A stretch of DNA of 64,000 nt from Trebonia kvetii (lineage in GTDB: Bacteria > Actinomycetota > Actinomycetes > Streptosporangiales > Streptosporangiaceae). Position 1 is the stretch's first letter, and each line of letters begins with the position of its first letter. Under the pieces are notes generated by a model. The model saw only the letters and a list, made by a program, of their open reading frames with translations, was not told where the DNA came from and searched no databases. Shown piece after piece: positions 46,433 through 55,971 of the stretch. The DNA lies in assembly GCF_007827045.1 (NCBI RefSeq), contig NZ_RPFW01000006.1, positions 434,001-498,000 on the forward strand. Reading direction: 5' to 3'. The position numbers and the translations under genes were made by a program.

Positions 46433-46448
46433 TGATTCACGTGAAACG
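46433..46448. promoter_or_regulatory. parS-like centromere site
   Basis: TGATTCACGTGAAACG matches 14 of 16 bases of the bacterial parS consensus TGTTTCACGTGAAACA and 13 of 14 of the actinomycete core GTTTCACGTGAAAC. It lies in an intergenic region, as most such sites do. ParB would bind here. Confidence 0.72.
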
Positions 46449-46530
46449 TGGGGCTGGTGGGACTTAGCCCGGTCGGGGTGGACGGCGAGGGGCTGGTCTT
46501 TGACGGGATCGCCGGGCGGATCGCCGGGGA

Positions 46531-47889
46531 CTATGGCCCTGGGGTCGCGTGCGCCTTGATGGCCTCGGTCACCCGGCGGTGCACCGGGGTCATGGACTCC
46601 TCGTGGCGGCAGATCAGCTTGGCGGACCGGTCGAGGACCGCCTGCGGGGCGGCGCTCAGCGTGGCGTCGAGCAGCGACCAGCTCAGCTCGTCGAGCGCGG
46701 CCTTGACCTGGACCTGGTTCTCGGTGCGCTCGCACACCGCCTCGAGCGCCGCGAGCAGCTTCTGGCCGACCGCGTCCTGGGTCATGTCGAGGCGGAACGC
46801 GTCGATCATCGGACAGGGCGACGAGGTGAGCGCGGCGGTCTCGAACGCGTTGAGCAGCGGAGACACGTCCCCCGCGGTCGCCGGGTCGTACAGCCCGGGG
46901 AACGGGACCTCCTCGTAGCCCGGGTCGTAGCCGCTGATGTAGATCGGTGTGCGGGACTTCTTGGATTCGAGCACGCCGAGCGCCACGTCGAGCAGGTTCA
47001 GCGGCCAGCCGAGGTCGGTGATGGCGTGCATGCGGAACTCGCCGCGCGCGGCGCCGGCGAACGCGAGCAGCAGCAGTTGCGCGGACTCGAGTGCCGACTG
47101 CACGTAGAAGGCGATCGAGGCGCTGTGCAGCCGGACCACCGCCTGGTCGTCCGCCGCCCAGTCAAGCAGGCGCTCGTAGATGATCGAGTTGTCGAGCACG
47201 TGGGTGAACCGGCACGCGGACACCAGCATGTCAGTGGAGGCGGCGACCGTCGCGCCGATCCACTCCGCGGCGCGCTTGGACGCCGTGTACGTCTCGGGCG
47301 AGTAGGGGCGCAGCGCCTTGCCGGTGGACGCGCAGACCACCTGGGGCACCCCCGCGGCGGCGGCCGCGGCGAGCACGTTGCGCGAGCCGAGCACGTTGGT
47401 GGTGACCGTCCGGTGCACCTCGATCTCGGCAAGCGCCGGCGAGCGCTGGGCGGCCACGTGGAAGATGACGTCGGGGCGCAGCTGGGCGATGAGCTCGTCA
47501 AGCCGTGCCCTGTCCCTGACGTCGCCCGTCACGTACTCCGCACCTTGCGGCTGTTCCCACGGGGTGGTGACGCCGCGGGACACGCTCACCAGGCGGCCCG
47601 GGTTCCTGGCGGCGAGCTGGGTCATCAGCGCCGAGCCGATGCAACCGGTCCCCCCGGTGACCAGGATCGTGGCCCCCGCCAACCGCTCATTGAGCTGCGC
47701 CTCCGGCAGGCACAGTCCCCGCTGCCTGATGCTGAGAAAGCGCGCGTACTCCGAGGTCGCATCCGGTTTCACTCTGAAAAGTTCCGCCGTCAGCTCCCGC
47801 AGCCGGTCCGTTTCCGCGCTGCTGAGGCTTGGCTGATGTGCTGGAACCGCGCGCACGACGGCGTCTATGACTTCCCCGAGCCCACTCAA
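46531..47889 (-). CDS. NAD-dependent epimerase/dehydratase (extended SDR)
   Basis: The protein has 452 residues from a TTG start with CAGGAGG ten bases before it. The Rossmann motif TILVTGGTGCIGSAL is at about 74-88. VIFHVAAQRSPALAE and the catalytic YTASKRAAEW (Tyr-x3-Lys, about 204-213) are as in CapD/WbpM-type nucleotide-sugar enzymes. The family core ends near residue 330, and a helical C-terminal domain of about 120 residues (ERTENQVQVKAALDELSWSL) is unlike common epimerases. It stands alone, with no sugar-polymer genes nearby. Confidence 0.8.
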   Translation of the reverse strand: MSGLGEVIDAVVRAVPAHQPSLSSAETDRLRELTAELFRVKPDATSEYARFLSIRQRGLCLPEAQLNERLAGATILVTGGTGCIGSALMTQLAARNPGRLVSVSRGVTTPWEQPQGAEYVTGDVRDRARLDELIAQLRPDVIFHVAAQRSPALAEIEVHRTVTTNVLGSRNVLAAAAAAGVPQVVCASTGKALRPYSPETYTASKRAAEWIGATVAASTDMLVSACRFTHVLDNSIIYERLLDWAADDQAVVRLHSASIAFYVQSALESAQLLLLAFAGAARGEFRMHAITDLGWPLNLLDVALGVLESKKSRTPIYISGYDPGYEEVPFPGLYDPATAGDVSPLLNAFETAALTSSPCPMIDAFRLDMTQDAVGQKLLAALEAVCERTENQVQVKAALDELSWSLLDATLSAAPQAVLDRSAKLICRHEESMTPVHRRVTEAIKAHATPGP

Positions 47890-48166
47890 TGGTGGTCCTC
47901 CTGCCCCAAGTGTTTAACCTAAGACGCGCAACTAGGCATCCAGGTTTAATTCATCACAGAACTCAAGCAACCGGCTGCGGGTTGACGGGAGCTTGGCGTC
48001 TCGAAAAGTCCCAGTTTGTCAGGACTTACTCATCCCTCGTCTGAAATATTTATAAACGTTCCGATCCGGATAGATAAGGGTATGTTGCACATCCGTGACC
48101 GTACGCGGACGATTTGTTAGCAACTCGGCGGCGCGACGCACCAGCGGAATGACACGCTGTGATTGG
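47890..48166. other. 277-bp intergenic region, AT-rich
   Basis: No gene is seen. An AT-rich stretch around 48038-48055 (GAAATATTTATAAACG) stands out from the GC-rich surroundings and may hold the promoter of the epimerase gene. Confidence 0.4.
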
Positions 48167-48436
48167 CTAGCGCCTGCCTGGCTCATTCCAGTTGAAATGC
48201 ACCTTGATGGTGCCGAAGTTCTTGGACGGCTTCTCGATCCGCATGTTCTTCGTCGACGGACGCTTCTTGTCGAGGAACCGCAGGACGTGCTTCTTGAGCT
48301 GGCCCGACCCTTTACCAGGGATGATCTCGATCATCGGGGCCTTCTTCGCGATGGCCTCATCGAAGATCCGTTGCAATTCCTTTTCGATTTCCGAGCCCCG
48401 GTTGTAGATGTCATGCAGGTCGAGCGTCAGCTTCAT
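48167..48436 (-). CDS. Smr-domain small protein
   Basis: The protein has about 89 residues from MKLTLDLHD; a start two codons upstream is also possible. LDLHDIYNRG and MIEIIPGKGSGQLKKHVLRF form the Smr domain of MutS2 C-termini and stand-alone Smr proteins, which nick or bind RNA or DNA. The GKGSG loop is the core motif. It lies 33 bp downstream of the gluconokinase gene on the same strand and may be co-transcribed with it. Confidence 0.82.
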   Translation of the reverse strand: MKLTLDLHDIYNRGSEIEKELQRIFDEAIAKKAPMIEIIPGKGSGQLKKHVLRFLDKKRPSTKNMRIEKPSKNFGTIKVHFNWNEPGRR

Positions 48437-48469
48437 TCGCACAGGCTATGCGGCGCTGGCCCGGTGCGG

Positions 48470-49009
48470 CTATAGCACGCCGGGCACCGGGGGCCCCTCG
48501 GGGTTCGGCTCGCCGTAGGGCCACAGCATGGCGATCACCTTCGCCGCGGTCTGCGCGGGTCCTCCCTCGGACACCACCGACTGCACCCGTTCATCGGGCC
48601 CTGGCAGTTCCAGGTCGGCGAGCTGGCTCTCGAGAAGCTTCCGCGGGAAGAAGTGGTCGGGCCGGTCAAGTAGCCGTTTCTCAAGCACCTGCCTGGTCAC
48701 CGTGAGGAAGACCATGGTCGCATCAGGGCGGCCGTCAAGCAGCATGTCCCGGTAAGCGCGCTTGAGCGCCGAGCAGGTCACCACAGCCTGTTGATTCGCC
48801 GCGATCCGCTCGTCGATCCAGTCACCGACCGCACGCAGCCAGGGCTGCCGGTCCTCGTCGGTCAGCGGAATGCCTTTCCGCATCTTGGCGACGTTCGCTT
48901 CGGGGTGGAAGGGGTCTGCGTCCGCGAACCGCCACCGGAGCCGTCCCGCAATGAGGGCTCCGACGGTCGTCTTACCACACCCGGCCGTGCCAGCCACGAT
49001 CAGGATCAC
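48470..49009 (-). CDS. gntK: gluconokinase
   Basis: The protein has 179 residues, the usual length of the GntK family. The P-loop GTAGCGKTT is at about 7-15, then DADPFHPEANVAKMRKGIPL (substrate region) and LTDEDRQPWL. VTCSALKRAYRDML and FPRKLLESQLADLE are conserved. It phosphorylates gluconate to 6-phosphogluconate, feeding the pentose phosphate pathway. No gluconate permease is adjacent. Confidence 0.92.
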   Translation of the reverse strand: MILIVAGTAGCGKTTVGALIAGRLRWRFADADPFHPEANVAKMRKGIPLTDEDRQPWLRAVGDWIDERIAANQQAVVTCSALKRAYRDMLLDGRPDATMVFLTVTRQVLEKRLLDRPDHFFPRKLLESQLADLELPGPDERVQSVVSEGGPAQTAAKVIAMLWPYGEPNPEGPPVPGVL

Positions 49010-49066
49010 GGATGTAACGATACGCGTTCACGTGGCGCTGATCCTGAGGGGACCAGTTGCCGCGCG

Positions 49067-49101
49067 CCCGGTACGACGGCGCTAGCCGTCGAGGTACCGG
49101 G
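49067..49101. terminator. long hairpin between gntK and ctaB units
   Basis: CCCGGTAC-GACGGC pairs with GCCGTC-GA-GTACCGGG across the loop GCTA. It resembles the palindromic repeats at 43745 and 46272 in its CCCG(A/G)TACGA(C/T)GGCGC core, so it may be a third, reduced copy. Confidence 0.55.
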
Positions 49102-49145
49102 GGACCTGGGGTTGTCCTCCTCGCGTCCGGCGCTGGGAACCGACT

Positions 49146-49206
49146 GGAGAAGACCCGCGGGTTTACAACGTTGGGGCGTCATCTGGTCCGCCCGCGGGCC
49201 TTCTCC
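49146..49206 (-). terminator. large hairpin downstream of ctaB
   Basis: A 16-base stem with one mismatch (GGAGAAGACCCGCGGG / CCCGCGGGCCTTCTCC) encloses a 29-base loop. It lies 56 bp after the ctaB stop. There is no T-run, so termination is only likely. Confidence 0.55.
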
Positions 49207-49261
49207 ATACAGAAGCACGTACCGGGACCGTGTCCGGTTCACGGTTTTTCTGCGGGAGCGG

Positions 49262-50236
49262 CTAGCGGATGAAAACGCCGGCCGCGACGGCCGCGAACAC
49301 CAAGGTCAGGTACAGGATCGACAGGTGGAACAGGCGCATTGTGGCAAGCATCTCAGCGCCGTCCGCGCCGTCGGTTCTTGTCCGCCCGGACGAGCGGAAC
49401 AGCCGGTGCACCTCGTAGAGGAAGACGCCGCCGGCGAGCAAGGCGACCGCGCCGTAGAGCGGGCCCGCCCACGGCCACACCGCGATCGATACCGCCACCA
49501 TCAGCCAGCTGTACACGACGGACTCGGCGAGCACCCGGCGCACGGAGGCGACCACCGGGAGCATCGGGATGCCGGCCCGCCGGTAGTCGTCGCGGTACTT
49601 GATGGCGAGCGCCCAGAAGTGCGGCGGCTGCCAGAAGAACACGACGCCGAACAGCAGCCAGGCGGGCCAGGACAGTGAACCGGTGGCGGCCGCCCAGGCG
49701 ATCACCACTGGGGCCGCGCCGCAGGCGCCGCCCCATAGCGTCGACTGGGACGTGTGCCGCTTGAGCAGAATGGTGTAGATCACGACGTAGTACAAGATCG
49801 CCGCGAGGGTGAGCCCGGCGGCGAGCAGGTTGGTCGTGACGGCGAACAGCGTGACGGAGACCACCGCGAGGACGAGCCCGAAGATCAGCGCCGCACGGGG
49901 CGAGACCTCGTGCCGCACCAGCGGCCTGCTGCTCGTTCGGCGCATGATCTCGTCGATGTCGCGGTCGATGTAGCAGTTAAGCGCGTTCGCGCTCCCCGCG
50001 GCGAGGGCGCCGCCGAGTACGACAACCACGGTGACGAGCAGTGAGGGAAGCCCGCCATAGGCCAGGAACAGCGTGGGGACCGCGGTGATGAGCAGCAACT
50101 CCACGATCCTGGGCTTGCAAAGTGCCACGTACGCGCCGATCGTGGCGCGGACGCCGGACAGTTGCGCCGTGCCGTCGACGGCGGCGGTGCTGACTGGCTG
50201 ACGGACGTTGACCGCGCTCACCTGGGATAAGACCAC
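49262..50236 (-). CDS. ctaB: protoheme IX farnesyltransferase (haem O synthase)
   Basis: The protein has 324 residues and about nine membrane segments. The UbiA-family motif NALNCYIDRDIDEIMRRTSS (about 86-105) binds the farnesyl diphosphate through magnesium, and the second motif is near AIKYRDDYRRAGIPMLPVV. The enzyme adds farnesyl to haem B for cytochrome oxidase assembly. The membrane-facing start KPRIVELLLITAVPT is typical. In actinomycetes ctaB usually neighbours transketolase or cox genes; here it stands by treY. Confidence 0.93.
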   Translation of the reverse strand: MVLSQVSAVNVRQPVSTAAVDGTAQLSGVRATIGAYVALCKPRIVELLLITAVPTLFLAYGGLPSLLVTVVVVLGGALAAGSANALNCYIDRDIDEIMRRTSSRPLVRHEVSPRAALIFGLVLAVVSVTLFAVTTNLLAAGLTLAAILYYVVIYTILLKRHTSQSTLWGGACGAAPVVIAWAAATGSLSWPAWLLFGVVFFWQPPHFWALAIKYRDDYRRAGIPMLPVVASVRRVLAESVVYSWLMVAVSIAVWPWAGPLYGAVALLAGGVFLYEVHRLFRSSGRTRTDGADGAEMLATMRLFHLSILYLTLVFAAVAAGVFIR

Positions 50237-50410
50237 CTTTCCTGGCCCGCGCGGAGGCCGGGCATCCCATTGAGACTACACGGCGTCGTAATGTGCACGA
50301 ACGGCAGGTCATGGGTGACTACATCGGGTGCTTCTGGAGAGCCGTAGAGCACGTTGAGAAAGTCTCCCGGCGGGGAACTTCCTCAGGAAGAGGCAACCAT
50401 CGGGGGAATT

Positions 50411-52891
50411 GTGGCGGCTGGCAGCGTGCTGGGGTCGACATACCGGCTGCAGCTGACCCCGGAATTCGGGTTCGCCGCGGCGGCCGAGGCCGCAAACTAC
50501 CTCGCGGACCTGGGCATCAGTCACGCGTACCTGTCACCGGTGCTCGAGGCGGTCCCCGGGTCTCCGCACGGGTACGACGTCACGGATCACGCGCGGATTC
50601 GCGGCGAGCTTGGCGGGGCCGAGGGATTCCGCGCGATGGCCGAGCGGCTGCGCGCGAGCGGCCTCGGCATCGTCCTCGACATCGTGCCCAACCACATGGC
50701 TGTGCCTGCCGACCTCAGGCAGAACAGGCAGCTGTGGTCGGTGCTCAGGGAGGGCCGCGGCTCGCCCTACGCCACCTGGTTCGACATCGACTGGGCCGCG
50801 CAGGACGACCGGATGGTGCTGCCCATTCTCGGCGCACCGCTCGAATCCTGCCTGGGCGAACTGCGGGTCGAGCCGAACGGCGGTCCCGACGGCGAGCCGG
50901 TGCTCAGGTACTTCGACCATGTGCTGCCGCTGTTGCCGGGGACGACGCGGTTGCCGCTACGTGGCCTGCTCGAGGCGCAGCACTACCGGGTCACCTGGTG
51001 GCGGGACGCGACGACCGAGCTCAACTGGCGGCGGTTCTTCGACATCGCCACCCTCATCGGGATACGAGTGGAAGATCCCGCCGTGTTCGAGGCCACCCAC
51101 GAGGTCATCGTCCGCCTGGTGACGGAGGGCCTGGTCGACGGGCTGCGGGTGGACCATCCCGACGGGCTCGCCGACCCGCGCGGCTACCTGAGCCGGCTGG
51201 CGGAGGCGACAGGCCGAGCCTGGGTGGTGGCCGAGAAGATCCTCGCGCCGCAGGAGGCGCTGCCCGCCGACTGGGCATGCGCGGGCACGACCGGGTACGA
51301 CGCGCTCCGCGTGGTCGACGGGCTCTTCCTCGATCCGGCCGCGGGCGACATACTCGGCGCCGAGTACACCCGGTTCTGCCGGATATCCGGTGACGACTGC
51401 TCGGCCAGGCGGTTCGCGGACGTCGCCGCCGAGGCCAAGCGGGAAATCGCGGGCGGCCCGCTGGCGGCGGAGGTGGCGCGTCTCGCCCGTATCCTCTGCT
51501 CCGTCGCCCCGGAGACGCCGGCGGAGGACGTGCACGCGGTGCTCACCGAGGTGCTCGCCGCGTTCCCCGTCTACCGCGCCTACGTGCATCCTGGCGAGCC
51601 GCCGCCCGCGGCCGCGGCGGCCGCGATCAGGGAGGCCGTGGATGGTGCGCGGCGCCACCTGCCCCGCCGGCTGCGCGGCCTCGCCGCCGATCTCGGCGCG
51701 GCCGCACTCGGCCAGCAGCGGCCGGTGAGCGGCGCGGCGGGGCGGGCGGGCGAGTTCGTCGTGCGGTTCCAGCAGACGACGGGTCCGGTGCAGGCCAAGG
51801 GCGTCGAGGACACCGCGGGCTACCGCTGGTCGCGGCTTGTCTCGCTGAACGAGGTGGGCTGCGACCCCGACTGGCTCGGCACGGAGCCAGCCGAATTCCA
51901 CGCCACGGCGGCACGGCTGGCGGCCGACTGGCCGCACACGATGACAACGCTGTCCACGCACGACACCAAGCGCCAGGAGGACGTGCGGGCACGGCTCGCC
52001 GTACTCGCGGAAATGCCGGAGGAGTGGGGCCGCCGGGCCAGGCAGTGGCATGAACGGGCGGTGACGCTCCGTTTCTTCGGCGCCGTCGCGGCCGCCGTGG
52101 ACCCCGACACCGAATACCTGATCTGGCAGACACTGGTCGGCGCGTGGCCGATCGGCACCGAGCGGCTTGCCGCCTACCTCACCAAGGCGATCCGCGAGGC
52201 GAAGCGCCGCACCTCGTGGATCTCGCCTGACCAGGAGTACGAGGCCGCGGTCCTCGGCCTGGCGGCCAGGGCGCTTGACGACCCCCGGGTGGCGGAGTCC
52301 ATCGCCGGCTTCGTCGCGGAGATCGCGGCCGACGCCGTGGTCAACTCGCTTGGCGCGAAGCTGGTGCAGCTCACCATGCCGGGCGTGCCCGATGTGTACC
52401 AGGGTTGCGAGGAGCCGGCGCTTTCCCTTGTCGACCCGGACAACAGGCGGGCGATCGATTACCCCCGCATCCGCCGCGACCTGATGGACCTGGACACGGG
52501 CAGCGGCGCGATCAGGCCAGCCGACCTGGAAGGCGGCGACTTCGCCGCCTTCCGCCGGGCCAAGCTGCTCGTCGCCTCCCGGGCGCTGCGGCTGCGGCGC
52601 GCGAGGCCCGAGTGGTTCGCGGGCAGCTACCGTCCGCTGTGGGCGTCCGGCTCGGCGTCCGCACACGTGGTCGCCTTCCAGCGGGACGAGCGGCCGATCA
52701 CGGTGGTCACCAGGCTGCCTGTCGGGCTGCGCCGCCGCGGCGGCTGGCAGGACACGACGCTGCCGCTGCCCGCCGGCACCGCCTGGGCGGACGTGCTGAG
52801 CGGTACCGTCCATCGCGGTGGTGCCGTCCCGGTGACCGAACTGACGGGCGGCCTGCCGGTCGCGCTCCTTGTTCCTACTCCTGGGGGATGA
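50411..52891 (+). CDS. treY: maltooligosyl trehalose synthase
   Basis: The protein has 826 residues from the GTG at 50411, preceded by GGGGGA. The N-terminus STYRLQLTPEFGFAAAAEAA is the family signature. GH13 motifs follow: GIVLDIVPNHMAVPADLRQN, VDGLRVDHPDGLADPRGYL (nucleophile Asp), and TLSTHDTKRQEDVRARLAVL. TreY turns the reducing end of maltodextrins into a trehalose unit. The frame also stays open upstream to a TTG. The stop touches the treZ start, so TreY and TreZ are coupled. Confidence 0.93.
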   Translation: MAAGSVLGSTYRLQLTPEFGFAAAAEAANYLADLGISHAYLSPVLEAVPGSPHGYDVTDHARIRGELGGAEGFRAMAERLRASGLGIVLDIVPNHMAVPADLRQNRQLWSVLREGRGSPYATWFDIDWAAQDDRMVLPILGAPLESCLGELRVEPNGGPDGEPVLRYFDHVLPLLPGTTRLPLRGLLEAQHYRVTWWRDATTELNWRRFFDIATLIGIRVEDPAVFEATHEVIVRLVTEGLVDGLRVDHPDGLADPRGYLSRLAEATGRAWVVAEKILAPQEALPADWACAGTTGYDALRVVDGLFLDPAAGDILGAEYTRFCRISGDDCSARRFADVAAEAKREIAGGPLAAEVARLARILCSVAPETPAEDVHAVLTEVLAAFPVYRAYVHPGEPPPAAAAAAIREAVDGARRHLPRRLRGLAADLGAAALGQQRPVSGAAGRAGEFVVRFQQTTGPVQAKGVEDTAGYRWSRLVSLNEVGCDPDWLGTEPAEFHATAARLAADWPHTMTTLSTHDTKRQEDVRARLAVLAEMPEEWGRRARQWHERAVTLRFFGAVAAAVDPDTEYLIWQTLVGAWPIGTERLAAYLTKAIREAKRRTSWISPDQEYEAAVLGLAARALDDPRVAESIAGFVAEIAADAVVNSLGAKLVQLTMPGVPDVYQGCEEPALSLVDPDNRRAIDYPRIRRDLMDLDTGSGAIRPADLEGGDFAAFRRAKLLVASRALRLRRARPEWFAGSYRPLWASGSASAHVVAFQRDERPITVVTRLPVGLRRRGGWQDTTLPLPAGTAWADVLSGTVHRGGAVPVTELTGGLPVALLVPTPGG

Positions 52892-54655
52892 GTGACGTTC
52901 AGCGTGTGGGCACCGAAGGCCGAGCGGGTCGAGGTCGAGGTAGCAGGCAGACCGCTTGGCATGGCGTCGCTGCCCGGCAGGCCTGGCTGGTGGATCGTGG
53001 ACGCGGACGCTCCGGCGGGGACCGACTATGCGTTCCGCGTGGACGGCGGCGAGCCGCTCCCCGACCCGCGCTCGCTGCGCCAGCCATATGGACCCGCGGG
53101 GGCGAGCAGGACCTATGACCACGCCGCCTTCTCCTGGACCGACAGCCAGTGGCGCGGGGTGCCGGCCGGCGGGGCGGTCATCTACGAGCTGCACGTCGGC
53201 ACGTTCACCGACGAGGGAACGCTGGACGCCGCGATCGGCGGCCTCGACCACCTGATAGCGCTCGGCATCACGGTCGTCGAGCTAATGCCGCTCGCGGCGT
53301 TCCCCGGCGAGCACGGCTGGGGATACGACGGCATCGGCCTGTGGGCCGTGCACGAGCCGTACGGCGGACCTGACGCGCTGAAGCGGTTCGTGGACGCGTG
53401 CCACGCCAGGGGGCTCGCCGTCTACCTCGACGTCGTGTACAACCATGCCGGTCCCGGCAACCGGCTCGCCTCGTTCGGGCCGTACTTCACCCAGGTCTAC
53501 GCGACGCCCTGGGGCCCCGCCGTCAACCTGGACCAGCCGGGCTCCGACGAGGTGCGCTCCTTCATCGTGGGCAACGCGCTGATGTGGCTGCGCGACTACC
53601 ATCTCGACGGGCTGCGGCTCGACGCCGTGCACGCCTTCCAGGACCAGCGCGCGGTGCACCTTCTCGAGGAGCTCGCCGTCGCGGTGGACGCGCTGTCGGC
53701 CGCAACCGGGCGGTCGCTGGTGCTCGTCGCCGAGTCGGACATGAACAATCCCCGGCTGATCACCGCGCGCGAGGCCGGCGGTTACGGCCTCGGCGCGCAG
53801 TGGGACGACGACTTCCACCACGCGGTGCACGCCCTGGTGACCGGCGAGCGGCAGGGCTACTACGGCGACTTCGGCACGATCGCCAGCCTCGCCAAGGTCA
53901 TGACGGGCGCGTACTTCCACGACGGCATGTGGTCCTCGTTCCGCCGCCGCAGCCACGGCAGGCCGGTGGACACCCACCGCACCCCGGCGTACCGGTTCGT
54001 CGTCTTCGCCCAGGACCACGACCAGGTCGGCAACCGGGCGACAGGCGACAGGCTCCCGGCCACCATCGCACGGCACCCAAACCGGGACGGGCTGCTGCGG
54101 GTCACGGCGGGACTGGTGCTCACCGCGCCGTTCACCCCGATGCTGTTCATGGGCGAGGAGTGGGGCGCGGACACGCCCTGGCAGTTCTTCACCGACCACA
54201 CCGATCCGTACTTCGCCGACGCGGTGAGCAAGGGCCGCAGGTCGGAGTTCGCCGCCCACGGCTGGGCGTCCTCCGACGTGCCCGACCCCCAGGACAGGCA
54301 GACGTTCCTGCGCTCCAGGCTCGACTGGGCTCAGCCGGGCCGCGAGCCGTACCGCGGGCTGCTCGACTGGCACCGCTCGCTGATCGTGCTGCGCCGCGCA
54401 CGCCCCGAACTGACCGACCCGCGCCTCGACCGGGTGCGCGCCGAGTTCGACGAGGACGCCCGCTGGCTCGTCCTGCACCGCGGAGCGCTGCGCATCGTCG
54501 CCAGCCTGGCCGGCGATCCGGTCGCGGTACCCGTCGGCCTTGGCGAAGCGGGGCGGGAGGACATCCTCGTGCTTGGCAGCGATCCCGGCATTTCCGTCAA
54601 GCCGGGCGTGATCACCATGCCGCCGGCCTCCTTCGCCGTCGTGGAAGCGCGCTAA
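52892..54655 (+). CDS. treZ: maltooligosyl trehalose trehalohydrolase
   Basis: The protein has 587 residues from a GTG directly after the treY stop, with GGGGGA before it. An N-terminal sandwich domain (TFSVWAPKAERVEVEVAG) is followed by a GH13 barrel: VYLDVVYNHAGPGNRLASFG, LDGLRLDAVHAFQDQ (nucleophile), LVLVAESDMNNPRL (acid Glu) and FAQDHDQVGNRATGDRL. TreZ releases trehalose from the TreY product. With glgX nearby, the full glycogen-to-trehalose route is encoded. Confidence 0.94.
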   Translation: MTFSVWAPKAERVEVEVAGRPLGMASLPGRPGWWIVDADAPAGTDYAFRVDGGEPLPDPRSLRQPYGPAGASRTYDHAAFSWTDSQWRGVPAGGAVIYELHVGTFTDEGTLDAAIGGLDHLIALGITVVELMPLAAFPGEHGWGYDGIGLWAVHEPYGGPDALKRFVDACHARGLAVYLDVVYNHAGPGNRLASFGPYFTQVYATPWGPAVNLDQPGSDEVRSFIVGNALMWLRDYHLDGLRLDAVHAFQDQRAVHLLEELAVAVDALSAATGRSLVLVAESDMNNPRLITAREAGGYGLGAQWDDDFHHAVHALVTGERQGYYGDFGTIASLAKVMTGAYFHDGMWSSFRRRSHGRPVDTHRTPAYRFVVFAQDHDQVGNRATGDRLPATIARHPNRDGLLRVTAGLVLTAPFTPMLFMGEEWGADTPWQFFTDHTDPYFADAVSKGRRSEFAAHGWASSDVPDPQDRQTFLRSRLDWAQPGREPYRGLLDWHRSLIVLRRARPELTDPRLDRVRAEFDEDARWLVLHRGALRIVASLAGDPVAVPVGLGEAGREDILVLGSDPGISVKPGVITMPPASFAVVEAR

Positions 54656-54791
54656 GCGCGGCGGCGGGCCGGAACGCTGACCGCGGAAACAAAACGTGCC
54701 AGGCAAAAGCGTGAGCACCGCCTATTCCCAGCACGGCCGACTGCGAGTAGTCCGGTACTAGTAATCCAGACGATGCTGTCGAGGAGGCCCC

Positions 54792-55883
54792 ATGTCCCAG
54801 GTGTTCCACTCGGATGTCATTGGCTCGCTGCTCAGGCCTGGGTACCTGACCAGGGGCAGGGACGCCTACGCGGCCGGCGACCTTACCCCGGCGGAGTTCA
54901 AGCGCATCGAGGACCGGGCCGTCGACCAGGCGATCGCGATGCAGGAGAGCCTCGGGCTCGATGTGGTGACGGACGGCGAGTTCCGCCGGTTCTCCTTCCT
55001 CGACCAGGTGGTCAGCGAGATCAACGGCGTCGAGCCGATCGAAGGGGCCCCGATCCGCTTCAAGAACGCCACCGAGGACTGGGTCTGGCACAACCCGTTC
55101 ACCGTGACCGGCAAGATCAGCCAGAAGCGGAAGATCACCCTGGAGGAGTTCGCCTACAACAGGGCCATGGCGACGAAGCAGATCAAGATCACTTTCCCGT
55201 CCCCGCTGCTGTTCTACTCGAGCTGGTCACCAGAGCTGTCAACCGCCGCCTACAAGGACGCCTTCGAGTTGTTCGCCGATGCCGCGTCCATCATCAGGTC
55301 CGAGATCGCGGACCTCGCCGCGATGGGCTGCACCTACATCCAGATCGACGCCCCAGACATCGGCAGCATCGTCGGTCCGGAAAACCGCGAGACGCGCGAA
55401 AGGCTGGGCATGCCGACCGAGCGGACGCTCACCGAGGGCCTGGACATCTTCAACAGCGTCGGCGACGTTCCCGGGGTGACATTCGGCGTGCACGTCTGCA
55501 AGGGAAACAACATGAGCCAGTGGATGAGCGAGGGCGGTTACGAGCTCACCGCCGAGGCGATGTTCAGCCGGCTGACCAACTTCGACGTGTTCCTGCTCGA
55601 GTACGACGACGAGCGGTCAGGGTCGTTCGAGCCGCTGGCGAAGGCGCCGAGCGACAAGCAGATCATCCTCGGCCTCGTGTCGAGCAAGACGACCACGCTG
55701 GAGTCGGCGGCCGACCTGACCGCGCGCATTCACGAGGCGGCGAGGTACACCGGCCTCGAGCGGCTCGGGATCTCCACCCAGTGCGGGTTCTCATCCACGC
55801 TGCCCGGCGCTAACCTGACGACGGAGGATATTCAGGAACAGAAGCTGGAACTGGTCGCTGAGGTAGCGAACACGGTCTGGTAG
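54792..55883 (+). CDS. MetE-like methyltransferase-fold protein, second copy
   Basis: The protein has 363 residues and the same fold as the protein at 27405: DVIGSLLRPGYLTRGRD, VVTDGEFRRFSFLDQ, IQIDAPDIGS, then zinc ligands in GVHVCKGNNMSQ and STQCGFSSTLPG. The two share the order of motifs but differ in the middle, so they are paralogues with different substrates. GAGGAGG precedes the ATG. It is monocistronic between treZ and the phosphorylase gene. Confidence 0.82.
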   Translation: MSQVFHSDVIGSLLRPGYLTRGRDAYAAGDLTPAEFKRIEDRAVDQAIAMQESLGLDVVTDGEFRRFSFLDQVVSEINGVEPIEGAPIRFKNATEDWVWHNPFTVTGKISQKRKITLEEFAYNRAMATKQIKITFPSPLLFYSSWSPELSTAAYKDAFELFADAASIIRSEIADLAAMGCTYIQIDAPDIGSIVGPENRETRERLGMPTERTLTEGLDIFNSVGDVPGVTFGVHVCKGNNMSQWMSEGGYELTAEAMFSRLTNFDVFLLEYDDERSGSFEPLAKAPSDKQIILGLVSSKTTTLESAADLTARIHEAARYTGLERLGISTQCGFSSTLPGANLTTEDIQEQKLELVAEVANTVW

Positions 55884-55971
55884 CCACAAGGTGACAACCG
55901 CACGGCAACGGACGCAAATCACGGGAAATCACCCATGGTCTAACCGGAACTAAACCGGTAAAGTAACGGTC

